Origin: Hoplostethus atlanticus
Taxonomy: Eukaryota > Chordata > Actinopteri > Trachichthyiformes > Trachichthyidae
DNA length: 64,000 bases
Assembly: GCA_034670405.1 (NCBI GenBank)
Contig: JAXDDX010000013.1
Coordinates: forward strand, 5,037,001-5,101,000
Reading direction: 5' to 3'
Shown here: one piece after another, positions 11,290-22,440 of the stretch
Layout: each line of letters begins with the position of its first letter
Numbering within the stretch: the stretch's first letter is position 1
Notes under the pieces: model-generated
What the model was told of the DNA's origin: nothing
The model's database searches: none
Seen by the model: the letters and a program-made list of their open reading frames with translations, nothing else
Position numbers and translations under genes: made by a program

Positions 11290-12250
11290 AAGTGCATCCG
11301 CTAACCCCGCCGATTCCCCCTGGGGGAAGGTACGGTGAAAATCTCCTCCGTAGCCGCCCCTCTTGCCCTACTTGCGCTGACCTAGTGTATGCAATCAATG
11401 CAAGGAAAGGTAAACAGGTTTCCCCTTGGATGACACCGCTGTTGACAGGGCAGGGTTACACTCTGACAGCTATTGTTAGTGTCTTTGTCACTGCTGAGGG
11501 AATCTGTCCTGAAGCCTCAAGTGGCCCAACAGTGTGCCACCCCATGTCCGTTTTCCCCTTCATGAAAGACAAACAGGGACGAACAGGGAGATCCTCCATT
11601 GCTGCGTCCTGTACAATGCACCAGCCATCATACACCGGCGATCCGCTACATGTGACATGTTCATTTTGGTCCAAAGGTCACAGTTATTTAAAGGAGCGAT
11701 GCATCGATTCCTTGTTAATCCAGGGATTTATGTCACTTTATGTGTGATGAATTACCATCACGTAACCTATCCCTTGTCCCACACCTTCTTTTTCTCCCCT
11801 CTGACCTCCATCCCACCATACTTTTCATGCCAGGTAGCCTATTTGTGAGTTGTGGCTGCCATAGTAACCGGATCACGGTAACATAACATGATGCTAAAGT
11901 ACTTTATAGTGCTTACATTACCCTTGTAAGTGGAAGTATTTTCAGTATTTTCCTTTGTGCACCTTTAAGCCCATGTTTTTTTCATCATTAGCATTTTTGC
12001 TGCAAAACTGCAAATAGTCACTTTTGAGAAAACATTTCTGGTTGCAAAAATCACCAAAAACCTCCACAAAATCCTGGAGGGATTAAAAACAGCCCACAGC
12101 AAACAACATGGTATTGTCATAGTCTGGTAGAAGTCATACTCACGGAGGAGCCAGCATCAGACACTGAATGAATATGCTAGCAGCCTGTGTGTAAAAAGGA
12201 ACACAACAAATCATAATGGAAACACAACAGTATCCTAGCAACCTAATCTT
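11290..12250. other. Intergenic stretch with unrecognised ORF
   Basis: A 151-codon open frame (11292-11747, +) has no recognised domain, no splice support and a composition like its surroundings. Treated as chance. The rest is AT-rich DNA with no feature seen. Confidence 0.4.
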
Positions 12251-12320
12251 AAAACTGCACTAGGCAACTTCACACTTTGCTGGCCCCAAGTGGCAGCAGG
12301 AGATAGCTGTTCGTTTCCCA
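12251..12320 (-). repeat. Family A terminal fragment
   Basis: ACTGCACTAGGCAACTTCAC is the reverse complement of the right end of family A (compare 43330-43359). Confidence 0.5.
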
Positions 12321-12649
12321 GAAAATCCTGTAAAGTAACATCAGTAAACTAATTATCTTCCTCTTAGTGTGCGGTGGGGTGGAGGTGGTGAAGAGGCTCA
12401 GCCATTGTTGGTGAGTCCAGCTTTCTCTGGACGGAGTGCTCGCTCACTGCTGTTTATGAGACACCTTTAAAATCACACATCATAATGTACACCTTTATAA
12501 CAATACATGCCTAATAAAAATGTATTGTCCACCACTTAAAAGTCCCATATTACTCAGTTTCATGATTTTGTTTTCAAATGTACTATGGGTCAGGATAAGA
12601 ATAATGTTTTTCATGATGTTTCTCAAGTAAATGTAGTTTAGTTAAAAGT

Positions 12650-12910
12650 TGAATTGAATAAGTGAAATTGAAATGAACCTGGAGACTAAGTCCACACAAT
12701 ACTGGACCCTGATTGGCCGACAACACCATCTCCTCTAATTCAAATGAGGTAAACCTGATGAGTGGAGGCTTTCTAGATCGAATGCTGCAAACTGGCCTGA
12801 TTGGATGGATTTGAGGAGTTCTTTAGTGAGGGGAGCCAATCAGGACCAAGTTCAGTTGTAATGCATTTACTGGAAAAAAATGAGATTTTTGAAAATGCAA
12901 TACCTTTAAA
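12650..12910. repeat. Dispersed repeat, family F, copy 1
   Basis: Shares GAATGCTGCAAACTGGCCTG, GAGGGGAGCCAATCA and TTGAAAATGCAAT with 35915-36045. Class unknown. Confidence 0.5.
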
Positions 12911-13191
12911 TTTAATCACTCAAACAAAATACATTTTTGACAATGTCTCCATTAAACATCTTTCATCATGTATGATATAGAGGAAAATCTGAATTCCTGT
13001 AATATGGGACATTTAATGTTTGCTGGTTGCTGTGCTTGGTTGCTGCTACTGCATGGCAACAGCTTGGATGCTCTCTGTGTGGAGTCAGGAAGCAATAAAC
13101 AGGAAGTGATGGCTGCTGCTCCGTCCTGTCCTTGTTCCCCAGCCTCAATATGTGACTGTGGTGATGGAGATGGCCTGGAGTGCTAGGCAGA

Positions 13192-13250
13192 ACTGTGACC
13201 GTGTGACTGTGTGACTGTGTGACTGTGTGTGTGTGTGTGTGCTTGTGTGC
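13192..13250. repeat. GT-rich microsatellite
   Basis: Repeats of GTGTGACT grading into (GT)n. Confidence 0.9.
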
Positions 13251-13414
13251 CTGTGTGGGCGCATGCATGTGTGTGTTAGGAAGATCGGGAAAGGAGGAGC
13301 TGCATTGGTGTTCAGAAGGGTTAGAGGCGGTGCTTACGAGGCTGGCTACAGTGTGGCAGTATGGAGGGCACATTAAGGGTGGTGCATGCAATGTGTGAGG
13401 ATGTGTGTGTTAGT

Positions 13415-13905
13415 TTCAGACCAATACAGTGGTCTGATATTGCACTTTTATTAAAAATGGGATACCAGCCAGTCAATGTCATTCACCTCTGATATGATGG
13501 ATATGATTCAGTTTGATTGATTACATATTTATTGGTGAATTGACGATTGCTACAATGATCGTCTACGGGAACCCCTTGATCAGATTCCACACAAGTATAC
13601 ACAAATAAGTATACTTATTGTTATTATTGTTGTTGCTATTAATATGATCCTGGGTTTCAATGGAGAGTTTTAGTGTCCTGTGATGGTCTAAATGCTGATT
13701 GGGGCTTTTCCACCATGCCAAAATAAAAGTCTGGAGGAATCACAGAATACTTTTTTTAGGCTTGAAAATGGCCAAATTTAAAGACATTGAATAGTGTCAC
13801 AAATTAACTGCAATTGGCTAATTCATTTATTCAAATCCCCCAAATATCGTTATCAGTATTGGCCTTCCAAGACCCATATCAGTTGAATCTTACTGCGTTT
13901 GTGTA
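13415..13905 (+). mobile_element. hAT-like MITE, family B, copy 2
   Basis: Contains GGTTTCAATGGAGAGTTTTA, GGGGCTTTTCCACCATGCC and CCCATATCAGTTGAA, in the same order as the copy at 16.7 kb. It starts with a diverged AGACCAATAC terminus. Confidence 0.6.
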
Positions 13906-14259
13906 CTGTGTGTTTCAGTACAGCAGCCACGCTATGTTGAAATAGTGAAGAGATGAACAAGGGGACTAATGCTCCATAGAGACGTGATAGAGAAAGTGAG
14001 TCAGTGTGGCTTTATGAGGGGATTTATTTTTTGGCTATGATTCGGCAGCGTGTCGTTTTGAGGTCAGCACGTGTCAGTTATTTGTTCTGATGGTCGTCCA
14101 GGAGAGCTCAGGGTCTCCTCTGTCAACAATACAGTATGCTGATGATAGCCTTGCAGTGCTCTCATGGTTCTGCTCTGTAACATCCACTAAAGCCTGGTGA
14201 GTACCAGTGTATATAAGAATGATGGAGAGTAATCGCTTTTTTTATTTAATAATGCCATG

Positions 14260-15146
14260 TTAAAGCTGCATTAGGCAAGATTAGATTTCCCCGATTTGCC
14301 TAAATTAAATTCTGGTGTCGGGTATGGTGGGGAATCCTCTCCACCAACAGGACAACACTTGTTTGGTGGTGTATGGCGAAACGTAGATCATGTGACATCA
14401 CGTTGAGATATTTCCAAGGGAAGCTGCAATGGAGTTTGATAGCAGAAAATGTTTCATTGTTCTAAAACATCAACGATAAACGTCAGTTTTTGGCGTCAGC
14501 CTCTCAGAATCAAAGAGCACGGGCTTCTTTCTAGACTGAGAGTAGCCTCAATAGACCAGAATGCAATGCAGCCACAAGAAATGTTGTCTTTTTGAGTAAG
14601 GGGTGTGGCCTCGATTGTAGACACTCCCCAATGTTCACAAACTAGTTAGCTAGCTAGCTATATGTATATGGTACACATACATGAACGCCTTTGATTGGAA
14701 GCAACAAGTTCATGCCCCTTCTCTAGGGGTTGTCACCACCAATTAATAGTAGAAGTAGACGAGGCAGGTTGAACACTTTGTCACAAAGTGCGAGTGAGTG
14801 CTCCCTCCAGAGAAAGCTGGACTCACCAATGTTAGATCTTTTGCCTCTCTCGTCCCGGTGGTATCCTTTGGTATAAAACATCACAGACCGGTAGGCTTGG
14901 TAAACCTGAGTGTGTTTAGTTCACTGACATTACCTTACAGGATTTCTGAGTATGGAAACGCTCAAAATTCAAACAGTTGCCTACATTTTTTCACCTTGTT
15001 TTGACTAGCTAGATGTAGGTAGGCTCATCTCTGTAAAGTCCATGACATGATTTGATAAAGACATGATTTGTGATTAAGGGCTATATAAATAAACTTCACT
15101 ACCTCTCGCTGCCACTTGGGGGCAAAGTTGCAGAGTGCAGCTTTAA
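14260..15146 (+). mobile_element. TTAA-type inverted-repeat element, family A, long copy
   Basis: Starts TTAAAGCTGCATTAGGCAA and ends GCAGAGTGCAGCTTTAA, giving imperfect terminal inverted repeats bounded by TTAA. The interior shares GGTATAAAACATCACAGACC with other copies. It carries an inserted LINE-like tail (GGGCTATATAAATAAA, about 15077-15092). Confidence 0.65.
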
Positions 15147-16650
15147 CCTCGGGAATGCTACAACCACCGAGCACACACAACATATATTTTAACTTATATT
15201 TAGTTAAATTTTTGTTAATGCTGTAACCAAACTGTCTACTGGAACTAGATTGTTTTTTTGTTTTTTTTTGGTTTTCAGGGGAAGAATGATGAGAAGCCCC
15301 TCTCCCATCCCCCTTCCCTCCACGGTGCCATGTCAAAGCAAAACAATACAAGGTCCAAACCCAGCTCGCGTCAGCCTCCGCTAACCGCTGGGAGGCAACG
15401 GCTCCCCCATCCCTCCTCTTCTTCCTTCTTATTAGGGGGGTGAAATAAACTACGAATGAAAACACTGACAGAATTATGAGATGCCTTTCCATCACAAAAC
15501 CATACAATAGGACGTCGCGGCTGTCTTTGCACGGAGCAAAGCTAGGACTCGGACGGACGGTGGGCGAACCCGAGGGTACGAGACAAGTTACTTGAATCAT
15601 CTACTAGGTATATTTGCAGTATATATGCCGGCTATGGAATCCTTAATGTATTCGAGATTAGATGTTCTTTGGGAAATTTGCACCTCTTGCTGTAGAGAAA
15701 CAGGTGTGTGTGAACTTGTACTATTGGCACACAATAAGAGTATGTTCTGTCTGTGCATTGCATATCACGTTCTATACCAAAACATATTATTGCATGCTTG
15801 AAAAGTAGAGCATGTAAACAGAAGAAAACACGTTTTACTTTTGTGTCAGTGGCTTAAAAACTGATCTAGCACCACTAGTCTGAAATGTGGGAACAACGGC
15901 GACGGCTCATCGATATAAAGTTTATGGAAATTAAAATGTTCTGTTTGACCGGTGGAGTAAGTTGTTAAATCTCTATTTTTTAAAGTATCATATATATGTT
16001 TTATATGGAGAGGGAATTGGTTAAACTGGTGAATTATTTTTTAGATTTCTAACATTTTTGCTAATGTGTTTTTCGATTTCTGTTTTTTCAATTTTGCCTT
16101 GACAAAAAAAAACAGCAGTGGACGGCTCCAACGAAAATGGCTGCCCGCCCGAAAAACTTAAAAACCCCCCTCTTGTCCTAAGAATGTTGGTGTGGGAAAA
16201 ATACAGTTGAAATGCATTTATTACAGGCATTCGACATATGATTTACTTTGTTAATGATTTGAATGTTTCCGATTTCTTTGTGTGTTGGTTTGATCAGAAT
16301 GCTGTATCTGTTATCAATAACATCTACCTCAGTGTGCACTCATTTCTACAGAAGCTTTAACACCCGAATGGCATTGGTATTCTGGAAACGATGCTCCCTC
16401 CCGCTATCTGAACGTTGTCTCACTCTGTCATCAGACCTGGGTTGAATGCTAGTAGAAATCCTTTCAAATGCTTCTCTGTGATTATCAGTGCTTCTCTGGT
16501 GCAATGGAACAAATTGAATCGCTCCGTAATCTGTCAGCTAATAATCGAGAGAAGCCCCCCAAAAATGCCTCAGATGGTACTGATTCGGGGTCTGCCATCT
16601 GAGCTGCCCTGGAGTAAATGTATCACGACTTTAATACACCACTGTATCAA

Positions 16651-17127
16651 CTAGGGTTAGACCGATATATAGGTTTGTCAGTATATCGGGTCGATATTGG
16701 CCTCAAATACCGTATCTATAAGATATGCTACATAAAAACAGTCTGGAAAACCTGCAATGAAATGTGATTTTCTTTGCAAATTTGTATTTATTTGTTCAAT
16801 AATGATAATGTTTTTTTAAAGGCAGTAATGTATCCCAGGGTTTAAACCATTAAATAGGTGGGGGGGTCACCCTGCCTTAAAGAGCTGCTAATCCCAAAAT
16901 AATTGAATTGGGTTTCAATGGAGAGTTATAGTGTCCCATGATGGTCCAAATGCTGTTTCAGAGGCTTTTCCACCCAACAAGAATAAAAACCTAGGGGAAA
17001 CAATGAATACTTGGAATTTCTGGCATGAAAATGGTCAAATTTCAATATATTGAATATTGAATATCGTCACAAAATATTGGTATCAGTATCAAAAACCTTC
17101 AAAAGCCCATATCAGGTCAAACCCTAG
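16651..17127 (+). mobile_element. hAT-like MITE, family B, complete copy
   Basis: Termini CTAGGGTTAGACCGATAT and, reverse-complemented, CTAGGGTTTGACCTGATAT form an inverted repeat. Internal blocks TAAAGAGCTGCTAATCCCAA and TTTCAATGGAGAGTTA define the family. No transposase ORF. The GGGTTNGACCGATAT terminus resembles teleost hAT MITEs. Confidence 0.7.
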
Positions 17128-17129
17128 CA

Positions 17130-18900
17130 TTAACCCTGCTGTTTCATTCATTATTACATCACAATACAGGCTTCACAGGATCCTGCTTTGTATAAAAATG
17201 TCATCGACAGATAGCCAAGGGTGATTCTTTTTGTATTTATTTTTTATTTTTTAACAAAGGCACTGATGAGCTGTGATTGGATATTGGTTGTGGTGATCAA
17301 TATTTTCTGCATATGTGCAATACACATATTTTTGCTCTGAGTACAGCAATGACCCAACATCAACTCAATAGCAATGTCCTGGTAATCCTGTCAACTTGGT
17401 CAGATTGTTGCATTGCCTGTGCTTTTTATGCAGTGACTATTTGGGTGGCCCCTCTTTGACATCCATATATTTAACCTGCACTTGATAGTCACACCATGTA
17501 ACTTCCATTGTTCAGGCATTGGGGGACATTTCCATGCATGCTGCATTATCAAACCCCAGAGTTCAGGCTTTGCACAACTGTCACAACTGTCCCATTTTCA
17601 TGCAGGAATAAGTTAAGGAAAGCAATAGTGCGAGAGTGATTATTGTGCTCTGGAAACGTCAGTGTAGAAGCAAGATGCATTTTTTTTTTCTTTTTTAAAT
17701 TTCCCTGTTATTGTTGTCATCTTTATTTGGACGTTTATCCAATTGTGATCTATTTTTGATAAAATAAATCTTTAATCCTTATTGGTTTCAATCTTCATGT
17801 GGCTGCTTCAGAAGACTGACCATGCAGATGTGTCTGTTTTTTTTGTGTGTTTGTGTGCCATGACATCTCCAAAAAACACAAGGCAGGATTTAAGTTGTAT
17901 GGCTGTTGTGTGTGTGTGTGTATTGGTGTGTGTTGTTATCACTGAGGATAAGACACCATCCATTGTCCATATTACCTTCATCCTGTGGTGCCTCTGTTAA
18001 GCCATCAGTGGAAAGGAAGGGACAGGTGTTGGCTCAAATTTGGGCTAGAAACAGAAAGCAATGTATTGTCAGTGGCGGTCAGAAGTTTGAAATTATGATA
18101 GTGATCCCATTTAACAAAAATAAAAACTAGAGGAAGTGACCAACTCAAGTCAACCTAAACATCAAATTTAAGAAAATAGCTTTACAATATTTAGAAAAAG
18201 TGGGTCAAGCCACGTTATGGTAACCAGTGTAGAAAGCATTAGGAATTACAACATCATGGACTCCTTACGGTGGCCTGTAATAGACATAAACAATTAAGTA
18301 AAACTTTGACAAAAGAGAGCAGTAAGCTAGCTAAATGGGGGCAGGGCACTCTATTCCAAAACACAGTATGGGTGAGTTTTAAAAGTCAGAAAACTCCGCA
18401 GCTGGCCAAGTAATCGTTGACTCATTGGTATTAATCAATCAACCCTATCAACCCCCACAGATATATTATGGTAATATTGTGATATATTGCAGAAAAAAAA
18501 CATACATACTGCCCCTTTAAAAAATACGCCTTCAATGGTTGTATTTAGAATCCAACAGAGAAAAAGAGATAATTGTGAAGCATTAAACCATCCTGACCCA
18601 GTTAGGGTAAGTGGGTTGGTGGGGTGTCAGTGCTGCCTTACTGGACTATTCTCGTTCATATTCATAATGATATTCTACAACATAGCCAATGACATTAACA
18701 CCATCAGTCTACTGAGAGATGCCACTTGATCACTGGGTACCGAGCACAGTCAAATTGCACTTTAGAAGGAAGGGTGAAACTCAGTTTAACTAAACGAATG
18801 AAAAGACTAAATGGTAAATACTTTCATGTTATGTATTGTGTGCTGGTTGCACATCAAATCCTTTTCCTCATCGTAATGTGATGTCAGTGTTGTTGGAAGG
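17130..18900. other. Intergenic, AT-rich
   Basis: Short T and GT runs (17683, 17906). No gene or clear repeat recognised. Confidence 0.5.
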
Positions 18901-21003
18901 GACATGTTCCCACAGATTCACTAAGGGCCATGGAAAATATATTTTCTTTGTAACAGGTTAACAGATTCTTAACTGAGGTGTGCTGAATGGCAAAATATGC
19001 AAGTGGGGCAAATCCCGGGAGCATACAAATTTCCTAGTGTTCATGTCTACCTGTTGCTCTACAGTAGAATGTCTGCACATCATCTGGATCATAGGCGAAT
19101 GAACAGATACAGTAACGTCTGCTCCCGGGCTTTCAAATCCAGAAAGCTCCCATTTCTTTGCTGGATGCATGTTAGAAGAATATCCAGAAGTGAAGCGATG
19201 TAGATTTCAGGAGCATTACTGGAATGGTATGAAGCTTATGAAATGTTACATAGGATAAGCATATAGCTGCATATTAGCCGTAGAAACCACTGCAGTACCC
19301 ACAGCTATTCATCAATAAGCAATAAGGCATGACGTCATAATCCTGTCAGTAAGGCTGATATGATGTACACTGATTTGTCCGCTTGTTCTTATCTGTGCAT
19401 AAACAATTAATAGTGCCTTAATCATTACTTTATCCGTTTTCAGCCAACACTGTCAAATGCATCTGAAGTATAGATGAAGAAAGTCTATATTTAGATTACT
19501 ACTGCAGAGATGCGATCAATCGGTTGCACATAGAAAAATAATGTATTGTAAATGTATGTATTGAATGTACAGTAAGTAGTCTTCCTGGTTGATCTGTTGA
19601 GAGACAATATGACAAACACAAGTAAAAAGAGAGCTGCGTCTTACATTCTCTTCTTCTGCGTCGCATAATGCAGATGTTCCTCGCCCTTTCCACTTTACTT
19701 TTTCCATCGGTGGCTCATAAGGCTAAAGCTGTTGAATGTCATTTTTGGGATTGTCATATTGCTATTGTTTACATCATCAACACTGTTTTCATTTTTTTAA
19801 AATCTTAACGCTCACATCTTCGCCGCTAGAATATGGTTCCGGAAATGTTTAAAAGGTATACGCACTGTATGCAGGTCACTGTCCTCATCTTAAAGTTGGC
19901 GCTAAACCATGACTTTTAGTAGTTGCGTATTATTATGCAAGCCTAACCTTCAGGACCTTCTCCAATGCACACGACCATACAGTACACCGCTTTGTTTTTA
20001 CATTATCGATGACAAGTTCAGGTCCAAACAAAATAAAAAAATATATTTTATGATAACACATAGAAGGTATTATCATAGATATGGATGCTACAGCAGGTTT
20101 TTGTCTTTAATATCAATTGGAACATTCCAAATACATTGCTTACTATCATTATTCATTCAAATCTATGTCATAAGCCACATTTTGAATGCCTCGCTAAACT
20201 GAAATATCCAATGTTTAATGCTAATAGAATTAAATGAGTGAAACGAGGCCAAACAAGGCTGTTTGATCGCGAAAAAATAAATGGATCCAAACACTCTCAA
20301 CTAAGTGTATCTTAGTGAGGTAACATTTCTGGAAAGTTAACAGAACTTCAATAGCGAAAAGCCTCACTGGCATGTGTGAAAATGATACTTTGCAATTTGT
20401 CGCCATGTATTTGAGATCAGTCCTGTATTTGTCTCATGGTGTTCCTTGCTTCTGCATTGAGTCATGAAACATTGCTAACTGTTGTTGTAAAACAGCTACG
20501 AAAAAGCTTAACTCTTCTGAGTGTCTGTCTGCAAAACCTCAAACTGTGTCCTGTGTTCTGAACCTTAATATAATTTTTTTGTTAAACGGAGTAACTGTGT
20601 GGTCTAATGTATGACAGGTATGAAGTAAAATAACAGAAAAAAAAGTTCTCATAATAAAGAATAAAGACTTATTTAATAATGTATATATGTATGGCTTGGA
20701 ATCGTACATATATGCACAATAAAGTCATCCTGAATACTAGTTGTGAGCTAAGTTTAATGTGGCCTTTTCTTTCTCTTTAATGTACTGCAATGTTGTAAAT
20801 TATTTGTATAATATGATATGATGTATATTAAAGTTAACAAGGCTTTATGTTTCTACCACTTATGTTTAATAAATAAATGAACTGTGCTCAACTGTATTGC
20901 TCCCTCTAAATGAATGTGTGTACAGGAGTGGATGACTTGTCAAAAATACATTGCTTACTTACACTAGAGGTGCTATAGTACAGATTTTACAGCTAGGATC
21001 TTA

Positions 21004-21217
21004 GGAAATGTAAACATTTTTAGTTTGTAAATTGTTTTTGATAATTTTGTGAACAATTTTTGTTGTATGACTTACTTCCAGCAACATTTCCCGGTAAATG
21101 TGTACATTTCCCAAATCCATTGTAAATGTAAACATATACAGGGAAATATGCACATTTAACAGAGTTTGTAAATGTGCACATTTCCCAAAGTAAATCTGGT
21201 AAATGTATACATTTCCT
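21004..21217. repeat. Cluster of short palindromes (AAATGTNNACATTT)
   Basis: Six motifs of the form (G)GTAAATGTNNACATTTCC lie at about 21004, 21093, 21122, 21141, 21168 and 21199. Three (21093, 21168, 21199) are near-perfect palindromes. The unit is not a simple tandem repeat, because spacing varies. Confidence 0.7.
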
Positions 21218-21239
21218 GGTTAATGTGAGTAGAAAACGC

Positions 21240-21913
21240 TAGTCACAGTAGCGAGGATCTCTCACAGTCCTTGAGTGTCCTGCTGATCACATTTATGCAA
21301 CATGTTGATTGCACATTGTGCCACTGTACACCGCTACAGTTCTACACCTGAGGGTCTTTGGATGACTTTAATTACATTAATATAGCAACCGAAAAGTATT
21401 TGTTGTGGTAGAGCCTTAATAAAAGGTTATTGACCCCCTGGAGTAATGTTACACTAGATCCTTTAAAATCTGATTTAAATAATTTATTTGATAGGCAAGC
21501 ATGTTTTGGCATTCACATCTTTTTACAAATGGAAGGAAATGAGTTGTGTAGGCTAGTGCATCCACTACTGAACTAAGACATAATATAAATTTCATTTTAT
21601 TGGCCAAACTACAAACTACATCTACACTGAATACAACACTGCAACGTCTTATCTAACTACCAAAAGTAAAGAGACACACACCAATGCACACCTGTTTGGC
21701 TTTGCCAATTTTCTGATGTTGTAGTGTTGCATGAATGAATCTCCGGCGCCCAACAGATCTCAGTTTACTACAGAAGGCAAGCCAAAGAGGTAATTTGACC
21801 ACATGGTATGTTGCACCCACAACAAAACGTAGTGACAAGACTGAGAGAGAATCTCTCGCTATTACATTGCAGTAATATTCACAAATATGCATTAGGATTA
21901 ATTGTTTTCAGAT
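21240..21913. other. Intergenic stretch
   Basis: No gene or repeat family recognised. Short minus-strand open frame at 21653-21892 has no support. Confidence 0.5.
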
Positions 21914-22440
21914 TGTAGTTTTAGTTCTACTAACATTTCTGGAGGCAAAAACTAATCTCATTGGTTGAGTTAAACCTCAATGGGTGGAGCTAAAGAACCA
22001 CAGTTTATTGGAACATAAGCTAGCTAACCGCCAAACTCAAATGGCAAAGAAGGAACTCTGATAAGAATATACATAAATATAAATATATAAATATGAATTG
22101 AAATGACTTCTGTTTTCCTTCATTTATGACCATGGTATTCATGAAGATGAAGATGAAAGTCAGCAGGCTAGCTAACTAGCTTATCTAGATAGCTATGGGA
22201 GAGTATGGCTAGTTTGAATTTGGAAGGTCAGTTAGGCTAACTAGCTAACCTAGATAACTTAGCAGAGCACTAGGCTTCATAATATTATCGTCCTCCTCTC
22301 TTGCCTCTTGTCTTTTTGACTGGGCTTCAGTCTAATGTTACTTAGCTAGAAAAATTGTGGTTCTTTGGCTCCGCCCCTTGAGGTTTAACTCAACTAATGA
22401 GATTATTTCTGCCTCCATGAAATGTTCATATATCCAAAAC
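21914..22440. mobile_element. Inverted-repeat element, family E, copy 2
   Basis: Left arm 21914-22012 and right arm 22355-22440 are reverse complements of about 85 bp with roughly 85% identity by eye (GAGTTAAACCTCAA block in both). The central part carries GCTAGCTAAC-type tracts. No ORF inside, consistent with a non-autonomous fold-back element. Confidence 0.7.

Larger units (their letters stand above)
15240..20890 (+). other. Candidate distal terminal exon / long 3' UTR or lncRNA
   Basis: A strong 3' splice site (long T tract then GGTTTTCAG ending at 15278) is followed by GC-rich, repeat-free sequence to about 15600. Sequence from 18,900 to 20,900 is largely repeat-free and ends with clustered AATAAA hexamers at 20653, 20660, 20718, 20868 and 20872, followed by GU-rich sequence. 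The block could be a distal 3' UTR of kcna6 or a separate non-coding RNA. An inverted-repeat transposon (16651-17127) interrupts it. No ORF here resembles a known protein; the open frame crossing the splice site ends at 15443. Confidence 0.25.

Noticed and set aside
11292-11747. 151-codon plus-strand frame
   Set aside because: No recognised domain, no flanking splice sites that extend it, alternative frames open on both strands.
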